A stretch of 64,000 nt of DNA from Symbiodinium microadriaticum (taxonomy: Eukaryota; Sar; Dinophyceae; Suessiales; Symbiodiniaceae). The translations under genes were made by a program, and so were the position numbers. Shown piece by piece: positions 1 to 8,700 of this stretch. The stretch spans positions 11,375-75,374 of the forward strand of contig LSRX01000068.1 in the NCBI GenBank assembly GCA_001939145.1, read 5' to 3'. The notes under the pieces were generated by a model that was given only the letters and a program-made list of their open reading frames with translations, had not been told where the DNA came from and made no database searches. Every line of letters begins with the position of its first letter. Position 1 is the first letter of the stretch.

Positions 1-38
<38 letters not shown>
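1..38. repeat. (TC)n microsatellite
   Basis: Uninterrupted TC dinucleotide run, cut by the window edge. Read on the minus strand it is (GA)n and follows the 3' side of the LINE-like element. A GAAAG/GAGA tract also precedes that element at 2861-2920, so the element is flanked by purine-rich repeats on both sides. Confidence 0.95.
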
Positions 39-40
<2 letters not shown>

Positions 41-742
41 GGGCATAGGGACGGGTCAACGTCCCCGGGCCTAAAGGCCCACCCAATCGTATGTTGGGTT
101 CCGGGGAGTGAAGAACGAGGGCAGTACATCAAAGGCTAAAGCCAGACTAAGGATAGAAAGAAGTATTGATGGGACTGCTCTCTCACATGAAACATGCATC
201 GGGTTCACTGCAGTTGTCCCCCTACCGAAGCAAAAACCCAGATAAACTTAACACAAAGACAGGTAGGGTCAAGAGTGTCCCCTTTGCGAATTGGATGGCA
301 GCTGACTTTCGATTATGGGGGAAGACTTCTCCCGTAATCAACAATCAGAACCTGGCAAAACAAAACAATCAACTGTTCTTCCCCCGTGTTAGCCATCAAA
401 GCAAAGGCAAGTGACGAAAAGCTGGAAGTGCGAGCAAAAGTCGTTGTCGGTTTAATTTAGCTCACCCCACTGACTACGATTGAAAGTAAAACGTGCAAGG
501 ATCGAGGTTGACCAGGCCGGAACGAGGAGGCCGGAGCCCCCAACTGCTAGGAACGGTTACAAGTCGGATTGTTGTGGCTTCCCCCGAGGAGGTTGCCCGT
601 TAAAGATTTCTAATGTACCCTGTCGAAGCAGGCTATTGAAAAGGATAGCGCGGGTTGCTCGGGTTGCAGGCTCCCCCGACTTAGGAGCAGGAGATACAAG
701 CAAAAACGAATTGGCACTCACTTTTCCGCCCATGGCCCATCA
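39..742 (-). other. 3' region of the LINE-like element
   Basis: No long frame. On the minus strand, 12 bases after the ORF1-like stop, an ATG at 733-731 opens a 58-codon frame ending at 557. This could be the start of a decayed second ORF or simply 3' untranslated sequence. The TCCCCC motif seen through the coding part continues here. A small plus-strand frame at 166-414 has no recognisable feature. Confidence 0.35.
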
Positions 743-2533
743 CTATCGTCTCCCCCATCTGTCACTGGGGGGTGCAGCTGCTGCTTTGGCGCGACGTTTT
801 TGTTTTCTCTGTGCACGGTAGCGAAGTTTGCTTTCAACTTTCCATCTTTCCTTGGCGCGTCCCCCGTAAACTCTTGGGTCAGAACTCATCTCTGCACCTG
901 TCCCCCTCGGTGGGGGCCTGTCCTGGTCTGTCCCCCTCAAAGGAGGTCTGTTCCGCGGCAAAGGTGGCCTTCCTCCTCCCCCTCGTCTTGGCAATGGGGA
1001 CCTCGATCTTGGACTCTCGGTTGGCCATGGTGGCGTCACCGGGGCCTGTTCCCCCAGGGTAGGGTTGGTAGGCTCCTCCCTCTCTTCTTGGCATGGGACA
1101 CTTCGCGACGACGTGCTCGTTGTCGGGTGGCTGTTGTCAGGGTTGGTTCGTTCCCAATCCCCCGAAGGGACGGGAACGAGCCCCCCCCGCGTTGCAGAAT
1201 CCCAGTTGTCGTCATCATCATCCCAGTCCAGGTGTGGTGACTTCAGAGGGCAATCCCCCCATTCATGCCAGAATTGCAGAACATCTGTTGGCTCCTCGTC
1301 CTCTTCTTCAGATCCCCCGACTTCTGGGGTGTTCCCCCATCGGTCTCTGGCCTCTTCCAACAGCGCGTCGACCGAGTGTTCGTCATAAGCCAGGTTCATG
1401 ATGAGCTTCTGCGGGTGTCGGTCGTTGATGCGGTAATATCGCAACAGTTGTCGGGCCTTTTGGCGTATCTGTTTCTGCGCCTCGGCTTCCCCCAGTTCTC
1501 GCTGCACTTGCTCCGCCTCCGCTTTGGTGTACTTCCGCTGGAGGTGCGTGTCATAGAAGGTGTGTCCCCCTTCAGCGTCAGTGGTTTGCAAGAGGGGCCT
1601 CGTAATCCATGTAAAGTGCTTGTCGGTGAACTCGTCAATGAGGGTCCTCCAAGCTCCCCCATTATGAGGTTGGATCCCCCTGCAACGGAGCTTCACAAGG
1701 TTCTCCGTGGTGATCCCCACCCTATGGCGGGCCTTTCCGGACGGCTGACGGTCCGTTTCGCCATGTAAGCGGCAACGAGGGTCTGTGCGAACATGGGTTT
1801 TGCGGATCCCGGGGACACACTTCCCCCTTCCTTGGCGGCAGAGTCGGCAGATTGCTCCCTCATATGCCCAAGCATGCCTGACGTGCTCCTCGCTCATGCC
1901 AAGGTTCCGTGCGATCTTGGGCAGGTCGATCCAGCCGGCCCCGGCCTCCACAGCATCTTCCCCTTGCTTAGGCGCCGTCCCCGAGCAGACCCTGCCACCA
2001 TTGTACCAGGCCGTCCCCGTGGAATATTCGACTTCCAGTCTGCTTGCCGCCCCTCCAAGCTCCAAGATGAGGCGCTTTGTTTTGGCAGCCAGTTGCGCTC
2101 TTTTGCGTTTAGCGGGGGACTGACTAATCGCGAGCCATAGGCGACTGTGCTGACCATCTTCGCGGCGGCCTAGTATGACATTGGCTGCTCTCACCCGTTG
2201 CACTGCCTTCATAACACGCCTCCTTGCATCATCGCCGCTCTCCCCCCTGCGCGCCGTGAATGGGAGAATTGCATATCCCCTCCTTTTCCCAGGCACGAAC
2301 GCTTCGGTGGCATCGATGTCGAGCTGAAGTTCTCTGATGACATCCTGCGCCTTCCCCAGGGTTTCTTCCCCTGGTTGGTCCGGATCCCAACCTCCGATGA
2401 TAAGAGCGGGCTTTCTGTTTCCTGCGTCGTCTTCTAGTGGGTTAGCGGCATGGTTTCTGCCATTTCCCCTCTCGAAGAGGAAATCAAGTCCACCAGTAGG
2501 GCGAAGTTTGCGATCTCCCCCTTCCTGCCACTG
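743..2533 (-). CDS. LINE-type ORF1-like nucleic-acid-binding protein of a dinoflagellate retroelement
   Basis: The frame is open from the TAG at 745-743 back to a TGA at 2536-2534, 597 codons, with no in-frame ATG near its upstream end, so the N-terminus belongs to the segment beyond the TGA. N-terminal part: KPALIIGGWDPDQPG, then VPGKRRGYAILPF and RLWLAISQSPAKRKRA, a pattern I associate with the RNA-binding region upstream of the endonuclease in dinoflagellate LINE-type proteins (recall, not a search). A Cys/His cluster follows (CRLCRQGRGKC ... CRLHG), probably zinc-binding. Then come a charged coiled-coil-like stretch (KAEAEQVQRELGEAEAQKQ), an acidic patch (SEEEDEEP, DWDDDDDNWD), and an Arg/Pro/Gly-rich tail. 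The expected role is binding element RNA or cDNA. No endonuclease or reverse transcriptase is present, so this copy is incomplete or its pol part lies outside the window. Confidence 0.6.
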   Translation of the reverse strand, partial: QWQEGGDRKLRPTGGLDFLFERGNGRNHAANPLEDDAGNRKPALIIGGWDPDQPGEETLGKAQDVIRELQLDIDATEAFVPGKRRGYAILPFTARRGESGDDARRRVMKAVQRVRAANVILGRREDGQHSRLWLAISQSPAKRKRAQLAAKTKRLILELGGAASRLEVEYSTGTAWYNGGRVCSGTAPKQGEDAVEAGAGWIDLPKIARNLGMSEEHVRHAWAYEGAICRLCRQGRGKCVPGIRKTHVRTDPRCRLHGETDRQPSGKARHRVGITTENLVKLRCRGIQPHNGGAWRTLIDEFTDKHFTWITRPLLQTTDAEGGHTFYDTHLQRKYTKAEAEQVQRELGEAEAQKQIRQKARQLLRYYRINDRHPQKLIMNLAYDEHSVDALLEEARDRWGNTPEVGGSEEEDEEPTDVLQFWHEWGDCPLKSPHLDWDDDDDNWDSATRGGLVPVPSGDWERTNPDNSHPTTSTSSRSVPCQEEREEPTNPTLGEQAPVTPPWPTESPRSRSPLPRRGGGGRPPLPRNRPPLRGTDQDRPPPRGTGAEMSSDPRVYGGRAKERWKVESKLRYRAQRKQKRRAKAAAAPPSDRWGRR

Positions 2534-2836
2534 TCACGGACTGGTATGTGAAGGACTCCCCCGCCCAGTGTTGAGGTACTCCGAGAACTGCGTTGCAGAG
2601 AAGGTTGAGTCCCCCACGGGCTTTTGGTAGAGCGGGTTATAGAGCTCTAGAAAGCAGTCGAGTTGGTCCTTGCACTCTCCCCCGCTGCGAAGTCGATATA
2701 GGGTCACGAACTTGCCGGTGAGCTCGTATGGCTCAGGGTGCCTCCCCCCGCTAACACTTAGTTACTTGAAGAGAGGCGGAGGGGTCCAGGCTCGTGGGCA
2801 CAGTACGAGCCCTTCTCCCCCCAACCTCCCCTTTGA
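2534..2836 (-). pseudogene. N-terminal continuation of the ORF1-like frame beyond an in-frame TGA
   Basis: Upstream of the TGA the same phase stays open and protein-like up to the spliced-leader relic, including PYELTGKFVTLYRLRSGGE and CKDQLDCFLELYNPLYQKP. No ATG exists in this phase. Either the copy is dead (one nonsense mutation and a lost start), or translation starts in an exon or leader not present here. Its position directly behind the leader suggests it is the 5' end of the original mRNA. Confidence 0.5.
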
Positions 2837-2837
2837 G

Positions 2838-2859
2838 CTTGAGCCAAAATGGCTACCGT
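2838..2859 (-). promoter_or_regulatory. Relic dinoflagellate spliced leader
   Basis: On the minus strand these 22 bases contain GTAGCCATTTTGGCTCAAG and match the dinoflagellate spliced leader except for one base (G instead of C at leader position 3). Dinoflagellate mRNAs receive this leader by trans-splicing. A genomic copy directly before a coding frame indicates that a mature trans-spliced mRNA was reverse-transcribed and reinserted. The frame at 743-2836 follows with a gap of only one base. Confidence 0.85.
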
Positions 2860-2860
2860 A

Positions 2861-2891
<31 letters not shown>

Positions 2892-2920
2892 CCTTCTTTC
2901 TGTCTTTCTGTCTTTCTGCT
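2861..2920. repeat. (CTTT)n / (TC)n microsatellite
   Basis: Runs of TCTC, then TTTC, then degenerate TTTCTGTC. It abuts the spliced-leader relic, marking the 5' boundary of the LINE-like copy. Confidence 0.9.
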
Positions 2921-2970
2921 TGTTGTTACTTTGTGTGCTGCGTTTTGCTTGTGTTTGGCTTGTGCAAATG

Positions 2971-3058
2971 AATAGTTTTTTTTTGATCTGTGAATAGTTT
3001 TTTTTTGATCCCGGAAATAGTTTTTTTTTGATCTCTTAAATAGTTTTTTTTTGACCCC
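2971..3058. repeat. Four tandem copies of a 22-23 bp unit with a T9 run
   Basis: AATAGTTTTTTTTTGATC-like units start at 2971, 2993, 3016 and 3039. The last ends in GACC. The T9 run is constant and the 5-6 bases after GATC vary (CTGTG, CCGGA, TCTTA). Confidence 0.9.
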
Positions 3059-3069
3059 TATCCCGCTGA

Positions 3070-4660
3070 GAAGCAGGTTTGGGAGGTTGAGGGCTTTGCG
3101 GCATGCAGTTTAGGGTGCTAGGGTTAAGGGCCTTGCTGGAAGGACTCAGGGTTTAGGGTTGAGGGTGGTAGGCTATTAGGGCTTCAGGTTTAGGGTTTGT
3201 AGGGATCAGGAATTAGGTTTTAGGGTGGTAGGCCTGAGTTGTAAGTTTGAAGTCGGCAAGTGGTGCAGAACCCGGAAAGATCCCGAAAGCCTGCGCACAG
3301 GAGCTGAATGCAACCCTCAAAGCCAAAACCCTGCTGACATGGTAGGAAGGGTGAAGGCTTCGGCGACTCTCTCTGACCTCCCTTTGCAGGGTTGAGGGTT
3401 CAGAGGTTTAGCGTTTAGGGCTTGGCATAAGGTTTAGGGTCAGCATGGTGCCAAGAGCTCGAGGCTTTTGGGGCTTGAGGTTTTCGGCTGCCATATTAGG
3501 GTTACTGCAAAAGGTCGCTACAAAAGATACTTTCAGGGCTACTGTAAGGACTACTGAAAGGTTGAGCAAGACTGTGCGAAAGACACCCACAGAAATTTCC
3601 GGCGAACCCCAAAACCAATATGCACAACGGTCTTGTCTGGTTTCCGGCTTTTCTTAGTTACCCATCCTAGCCTTGAAACTGACCAAGCACATTAACCATG
3701 TTGAGGTTATAAGCAAGCTTCCTTCCGCGATTCTGTGGTGCCCTCAACCCAAAATCCAAAACTCCCTGAAGCCGGGCTAAACCCTAAACCCTCAACCCTA
3801 AACCCTCAACCCCAAACCCTAAACCCAAAATCCCAAAATTCCCGAAACCCCCTCTGGAAGCCGGGCAGCATGGTGCTCTGCAGCCACGCTCCATTGGAGT
3901 AGTTCCAAAGCTCTTGCTCGGTACAGCCTGACCCCACGCTGAAGCGATTTCGGTTGAAGGGTCTTCGGGTGTAGGGTCTTGGGGTTTAGGGTTTAGGGCT
4001 TAGGGTTTAGGGTTTAGGGCTTTAGATGTTCGGGGCTGACGGATCAAGTTCAGGTTGGCTTAGGGTAGAGCTTAGGGGGTCAACAGATTCGGAACTTCGC
4101 CACCTTCGACATCGACTCCGCTCCGACACCTACTACTGTAGAAGCCTGACTTGCCAATAGTCAAACCAAAGCTCTGGGGTATACTGTTGTATATACTTGT
4201 AAAGGGACTATAACAGGTCTTGCTACACTTTCTTCACCCCCCCCCCCCCCAACAAAAAAAAATCGAAACTTCGAGTCTCCAAGTGACCGGATTCCCTCAA
4301 ACTACACAGAAAACTCCAGATACCTGAACTTCTGAAAGCCAAAGCCCGTGGGGTTGCAGCGGGCACTCTGCTCTGGCATCTGCAGCCTGCTATCTCTGAA
4401 GTCACTCGTGGAGGCAATGGGGTTCAGGGTTTAGGGTGTAGGGTTTAGGGAGACTATCAATTCATTGTCTTTATTACTGTTTCAAGTGTCACTAGTATGG
4501 GCGATGCTTGATGTTTAGCTTGGCATTTACAGGCGTTTAGAGTTTACGGGCTGGTGAGTTGTTTGTTGTACCGCTTGGAGAACTTCGAGCCTCTGCGGAG
4601 CACCCAAGGCCACCTAATTCAGTAGGGCCCCTACATTATGATCATGACCATGATGACTGT
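3070..4660. repeat. Dispersed telomere-like blocks, both orientations
   Basis: TTTAGGG-type units occur at about 3110-3240, 3390-3440, 3950-4020 and 4418-4450. CCCTAAA-type units occur at about 3778-3835. They are degenerate and separated by unique sequence with no convincing gene. Plus frame 3445-3657 and minus frame 4223-4417 are short and unrecognised. A C14 run lies at 4237-4250, followed by an A-rich run. Confidence 0.8.
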
Positions 4661-4859
4661 CAATTTATTAGTTTTGTGTTCTTCTTCTGATTATTAGTGA
4701 GATTATTGTTCTTATGATTGCTACTATTACTCTTTCTATTACATCTGAGGCACCGGTCACTGCTCGAAAGCAGCTGCTGGGCTGTCCCTGGCACGTGGGC
4801 AGAAAGATTCCGTAGCAACACTGCTGGGCTCTGGCACTGGCGATATCATGCCTGCGGTG

Positions 4860-5290
4860 AGGTAAGAAGGGATCGCGATGATGTTGTTTTGAGGACGAGG
4901 ATGATGACTTGTCATAAGACCAAGAGGGAACGATACGATGACGACGATACTAATTTTCATTCTTACAGCTACAACAACGCTGCTGTTGACGGCGGTGGTG
5001 GTGACGATCATGGTGATAGTATGGTCTAGCGTGATCATGGGGATAATTATGACAATGATGATGCTGATGACAATGATGACGGTAATGGCATTGAAGAATG
5101 TATTGTTGTAGTTTATGATGGCAACGATCATGTCGTTGATAAATGGTGGTACGTGGTGAAGAAGAAGATGGCAAAGATGCATATGCGGCTTACTAGCAGC
5201 GGGCATTTGAGCTCATATAAACATATACACATGCTGAATATGAACATGATGTCTCGAGGGGTAATGATGATGAGGTTGATGATGACGAAC
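4860..5290. repeat. GAT/ATG-rich low-complexity tract
   Basis: Degenerate GATGAT, GACGAT and AATGATG triplets run through the tract. The minus-strand frame at 4757-5206 is mostly Ile/Val because of this composition and is not taken as a gene. Confidence 0.75.
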
Positions 5291-5746
5291 CACTCATGAT
5301 CATAATGCTCATGGAATTAACCTCTATACTGATCAAAAACGTACTCGAACGTTTGGCGCAGTACTCAGGTAGGGATGCTGACGGCCACCCAGTCGTGCCA
5401 ACGGCCCAGCACGAGCAACAAACGCAGGTCACACTTCCCGGTTTCACGGATCTGCGGTTTCGGGTCCGCGTGTTCGCTTGCCCGCTTGCCGTTCCGACAT
5501 CTACAGTGACTGAAATGCTTCCCATTGTCGGCCTTCGATAGAAGGCATAAATCTTGGGGTGCAAGTTTCGAGGGGGAATGCTCATGTCACTCAATCGGCC
5601 AGGATGCTTTTTATGAGAGAAGCTGAGCGGCCGGGTTGGGAGATCAAGCTGTCGATACAAGACGGCTCCAGCTGACTCACTTAGGAATCAACGTAGATGC
5701 CACCCCGTACACTGTCGGAAAGACGTACTGGAGAAGGAGACAACAA
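5291..5746 (-). other. Sequence downstream of the DIRS-like element
   Basis: Follows the methyltransferase-like stop on the minus strand and is probably the element's 3' non-coding end. A 155-codon minus frame (5193-5660) shows no recognisable motif and runs into the low-complexity tract. I could not find terminal inverted or split direct repeats by eye. Confidence 0.3.
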
Positions 5747-8700
5747 CTACAGACAAGAAACACACCGTAACAACCGAGCTTGGATGCCATTCATCGCCGC
5801 GTCGAACAAGACGCGTGACCATTGTTGTGCCCACTTCGAGGGATATTGCTGAGCAAGAGTCGTCCAAGGAACTCCTGTGGGAGATGTTCCACCCAGCTTT
5901 TGATGAGGACGATGCGTGCGGCTGCAGCTGCGAGCATGCGTTGGCTGACACCTGAGAGAAGGTGCCTCAGTTCCGCAGAACCACGTCACAACCTTAGTGG
6001 CCCTTTTCCATTGAGCTCCGTACTGGCAGAGGTCCGATTTGAACTCCTGACAGCAAGGATGCTTGCGCAAAGCACGCACAGGCGGTGCGAGAAAAAGCAA
6101 GCTGGTAAGCGGATTCTCCAGGCAACAAGGCACTCCACAGCGAATACACCTCCGGATCACTTCAGCACTAAATTGCATGGTACGGTTGCCCAGGCTCACA
6201 GCATCAAGGTGCTTACCGTAGAGGCTGGGAATGCCGAGGATGTGCTTTTTTGTGCGGGCGAAAAAGGACGCCTTGTTGAATGACCAAGAGGAGCTAGGAG
6301 TTCCTACCCAGATACCCAAAACAGCGCCAGAGGTGATCCATCCAAGCAGTGTTGACTGGACAACTGGGTGTAACACATTTTCGAGCTGACAGTGGCCAAC
6401 GTCAAAAGTGACTACTGCAACCCCCAACTTGCGAAGGCCATGAAAAATAGCACCATTTCTGGCGAAGAGCTCGACGAAAACCTGGCGACGATTGACACTG
6501 GCCTGTCGAAGAGCTTGCTGAAACTTGCGTCGCAAATGTCTGCGCACTCTCTTACCTAGCTCAGTTTGGGCAGCGGCTCCACCTGTCGCTGAACTGCCGC
6601 CAGGTTGTCTTCCGAGGGCAGGCGGATGGCTTGGCGCAGCATCGGCCCCAGTTGCTTCAACTGAGTCTCGACGAAGTCGGCGTAAACTCGCGTCTGAGCC
6701 GGGACCTTCAGATGCTGCTGCTGCGCTACTGTGGCTTTTTCGTACCTTCGCAGGCTGGAGTCGGCAGCCCAGCGACCCCGCTTTTTGATTTCCGGAAGCC
6801 CGACACCACGTAGCCTCATGTCGCTTGCTCCGCCGTGGCGGTTCCCGTAGAGAGTTGCACCCAAGTGTGCCACTCCCACGCGAGCCGCCGCTTTCTTGAA
6901 CTGCTCGGCGAGCTGGGCGCAGGTGAAGGGAAAAAGCATCAGCGAAGTCAGTCGAGCTGCCTTCAGTTCCGCGATGGCTTCGGTCAGAAAATCCAACATT
7001 GGCGAGAGGGTAATGCCCTCGTCGTAGAGGTTGGTTTTGCTTGGGTCGCCATTCCCACCTTCGGACGGAGCCACTATGACACCCCATCTGCACATATCCG
7101 CGGTGCCAGCTGGCGGGACCAGCTGGCCAACAGTCAGGCTCGCAAGTTCGCCGGGCCTGAGTAACAGATCCCACTGCAGAAGGAGGGCGATGGCCATGGT
7201 GATCATTCTTTGCGCCAACAGCACCCCGATGATGGCGATGAATGCCGCCCTTGGGGTCGGCAGGCGCATGAGCGGCGGCGCCAGGTTGCGGTAGCCTTCT
7301 AAGGCTTGGGTGGCCCTGGGCAGCCCTTGCACGCCGAACTTGCCGAACTCGGGGTACCTGTGCTTGAAGGCGGCGAACGTGTACTCCGCGACGCTGACGT
7401 TTTCCTCGCGCGCGTAAAGCTCGTTGAGGTAGGCAGTAAGTAGGGCGTCCCAGTTGTGGGTCAACGGAAGGTACGCCTCGCACCACACCAGAAAAGTCCC
7501 CAACACGCGCCGATACCTCTCCTGTGTCGCAGTCCGTCTCACCTTGAACAGCTCCAAGTGCGATTGGCTCCCCGCCAAGATGTCCACTGTCGAGGCTGGG
7601 TCTGCTGGTCTCTTCGGTGCCTTTGGCAGAAGCCGCTCTTCGGTGCTTTTGCGTCGGGGCACTGCCGGGCAACTGCGACTCCCCGCAGGGGGCTGCAGGG
7701 TGCGAACCTCTCGAGCCATGACAACTTGCCGAATCAGAGGACACGTTCTGGACAATGAGAGGTGACCTCGACGGTTTATCGGCACAGTTTCTTTCACTAG
7801 GAATCCATCGGACGAAGAACTTACAGTCAGAAGCGAGGCTCAAGGCACACAGTTGTTGGCACGATCGATTTGCAATGTAGCTCGATCCCCGTCCTTTCGT
7901 AAGGGCCAGTGCTAACGACAAATTGTCGACCAGCAACAGATGCCGCCGACCACATGACCTCAGAGAGCGAAGTTTGTGGCGAACCCCACTTATACAGGCT
8001 CGCCCTTCTGTACGGAGGATGTTTTCTTCATAGTGCCATCTCCCGCTGAACACTGTATGCCATGCGGTGGAATCGAGGATGAAAGGTTGAACCTCCTCAA
8101 ACTGGGAGCTGCACACTCTGGCACACTCATCCTGCAAATAATGGGGGAGGCGCTCACCGGAATCAACAAGGCCTAAGGCATTTTCCCGGGCCTTGATGGC
8201 TCCCGCAACCTTGTATCTCCACGCTTCGCAGGTCCTGGCAGTGCGAGCAACGGCAGGTGCAGGAAGATGACGTTCGCAAACACCATATCCGACATCACTG
8301 CTGTCTGTAGCACTGACAGTAGTATCCCAAACACCCGACATCGAGGAACTCATCAACGGTAGCAAAGAGGAGGCCTGCATGAGCTCCTTCTTGGCTAACG
8401 CCCAGATAGCGGGGTTAGGACGGTCAGAGCGACAGTAGCGATACACATGACTGAATACAGACAGGGTCTCCCTCCTAATCAGCATGGCGAAGGTGAAATG
8501 ACCAATAATTTTCTCGACGATCTTGGGTAGCGGCGCGCCTCGACGACGACAAAGTGCAATGGAGGCGAGCCGTAGCTTCCAGATCCTTTTGGCGGTTAGC
8601 GAGATACGTCCCGCATTCCCGTCAATCAGTAAGCCAAGGCCCTCAACCACAGGAGCAGCATCAGAAACATCATGGATTCGAAACCCCCACTGCTCCAAGA

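Noticed and set aside
2534-2536. TGA read as selenocysteine
   Set aside because: No selenoprotein context and no recognisable insertion element; a nonsense mutation in a retroelement copy is simpler.
4757-5206. 149-codon Ile/Val-rich minus frame resembling a membrane protein
   Set aside because: Produced by GAT/ATG low-complexity sequence.
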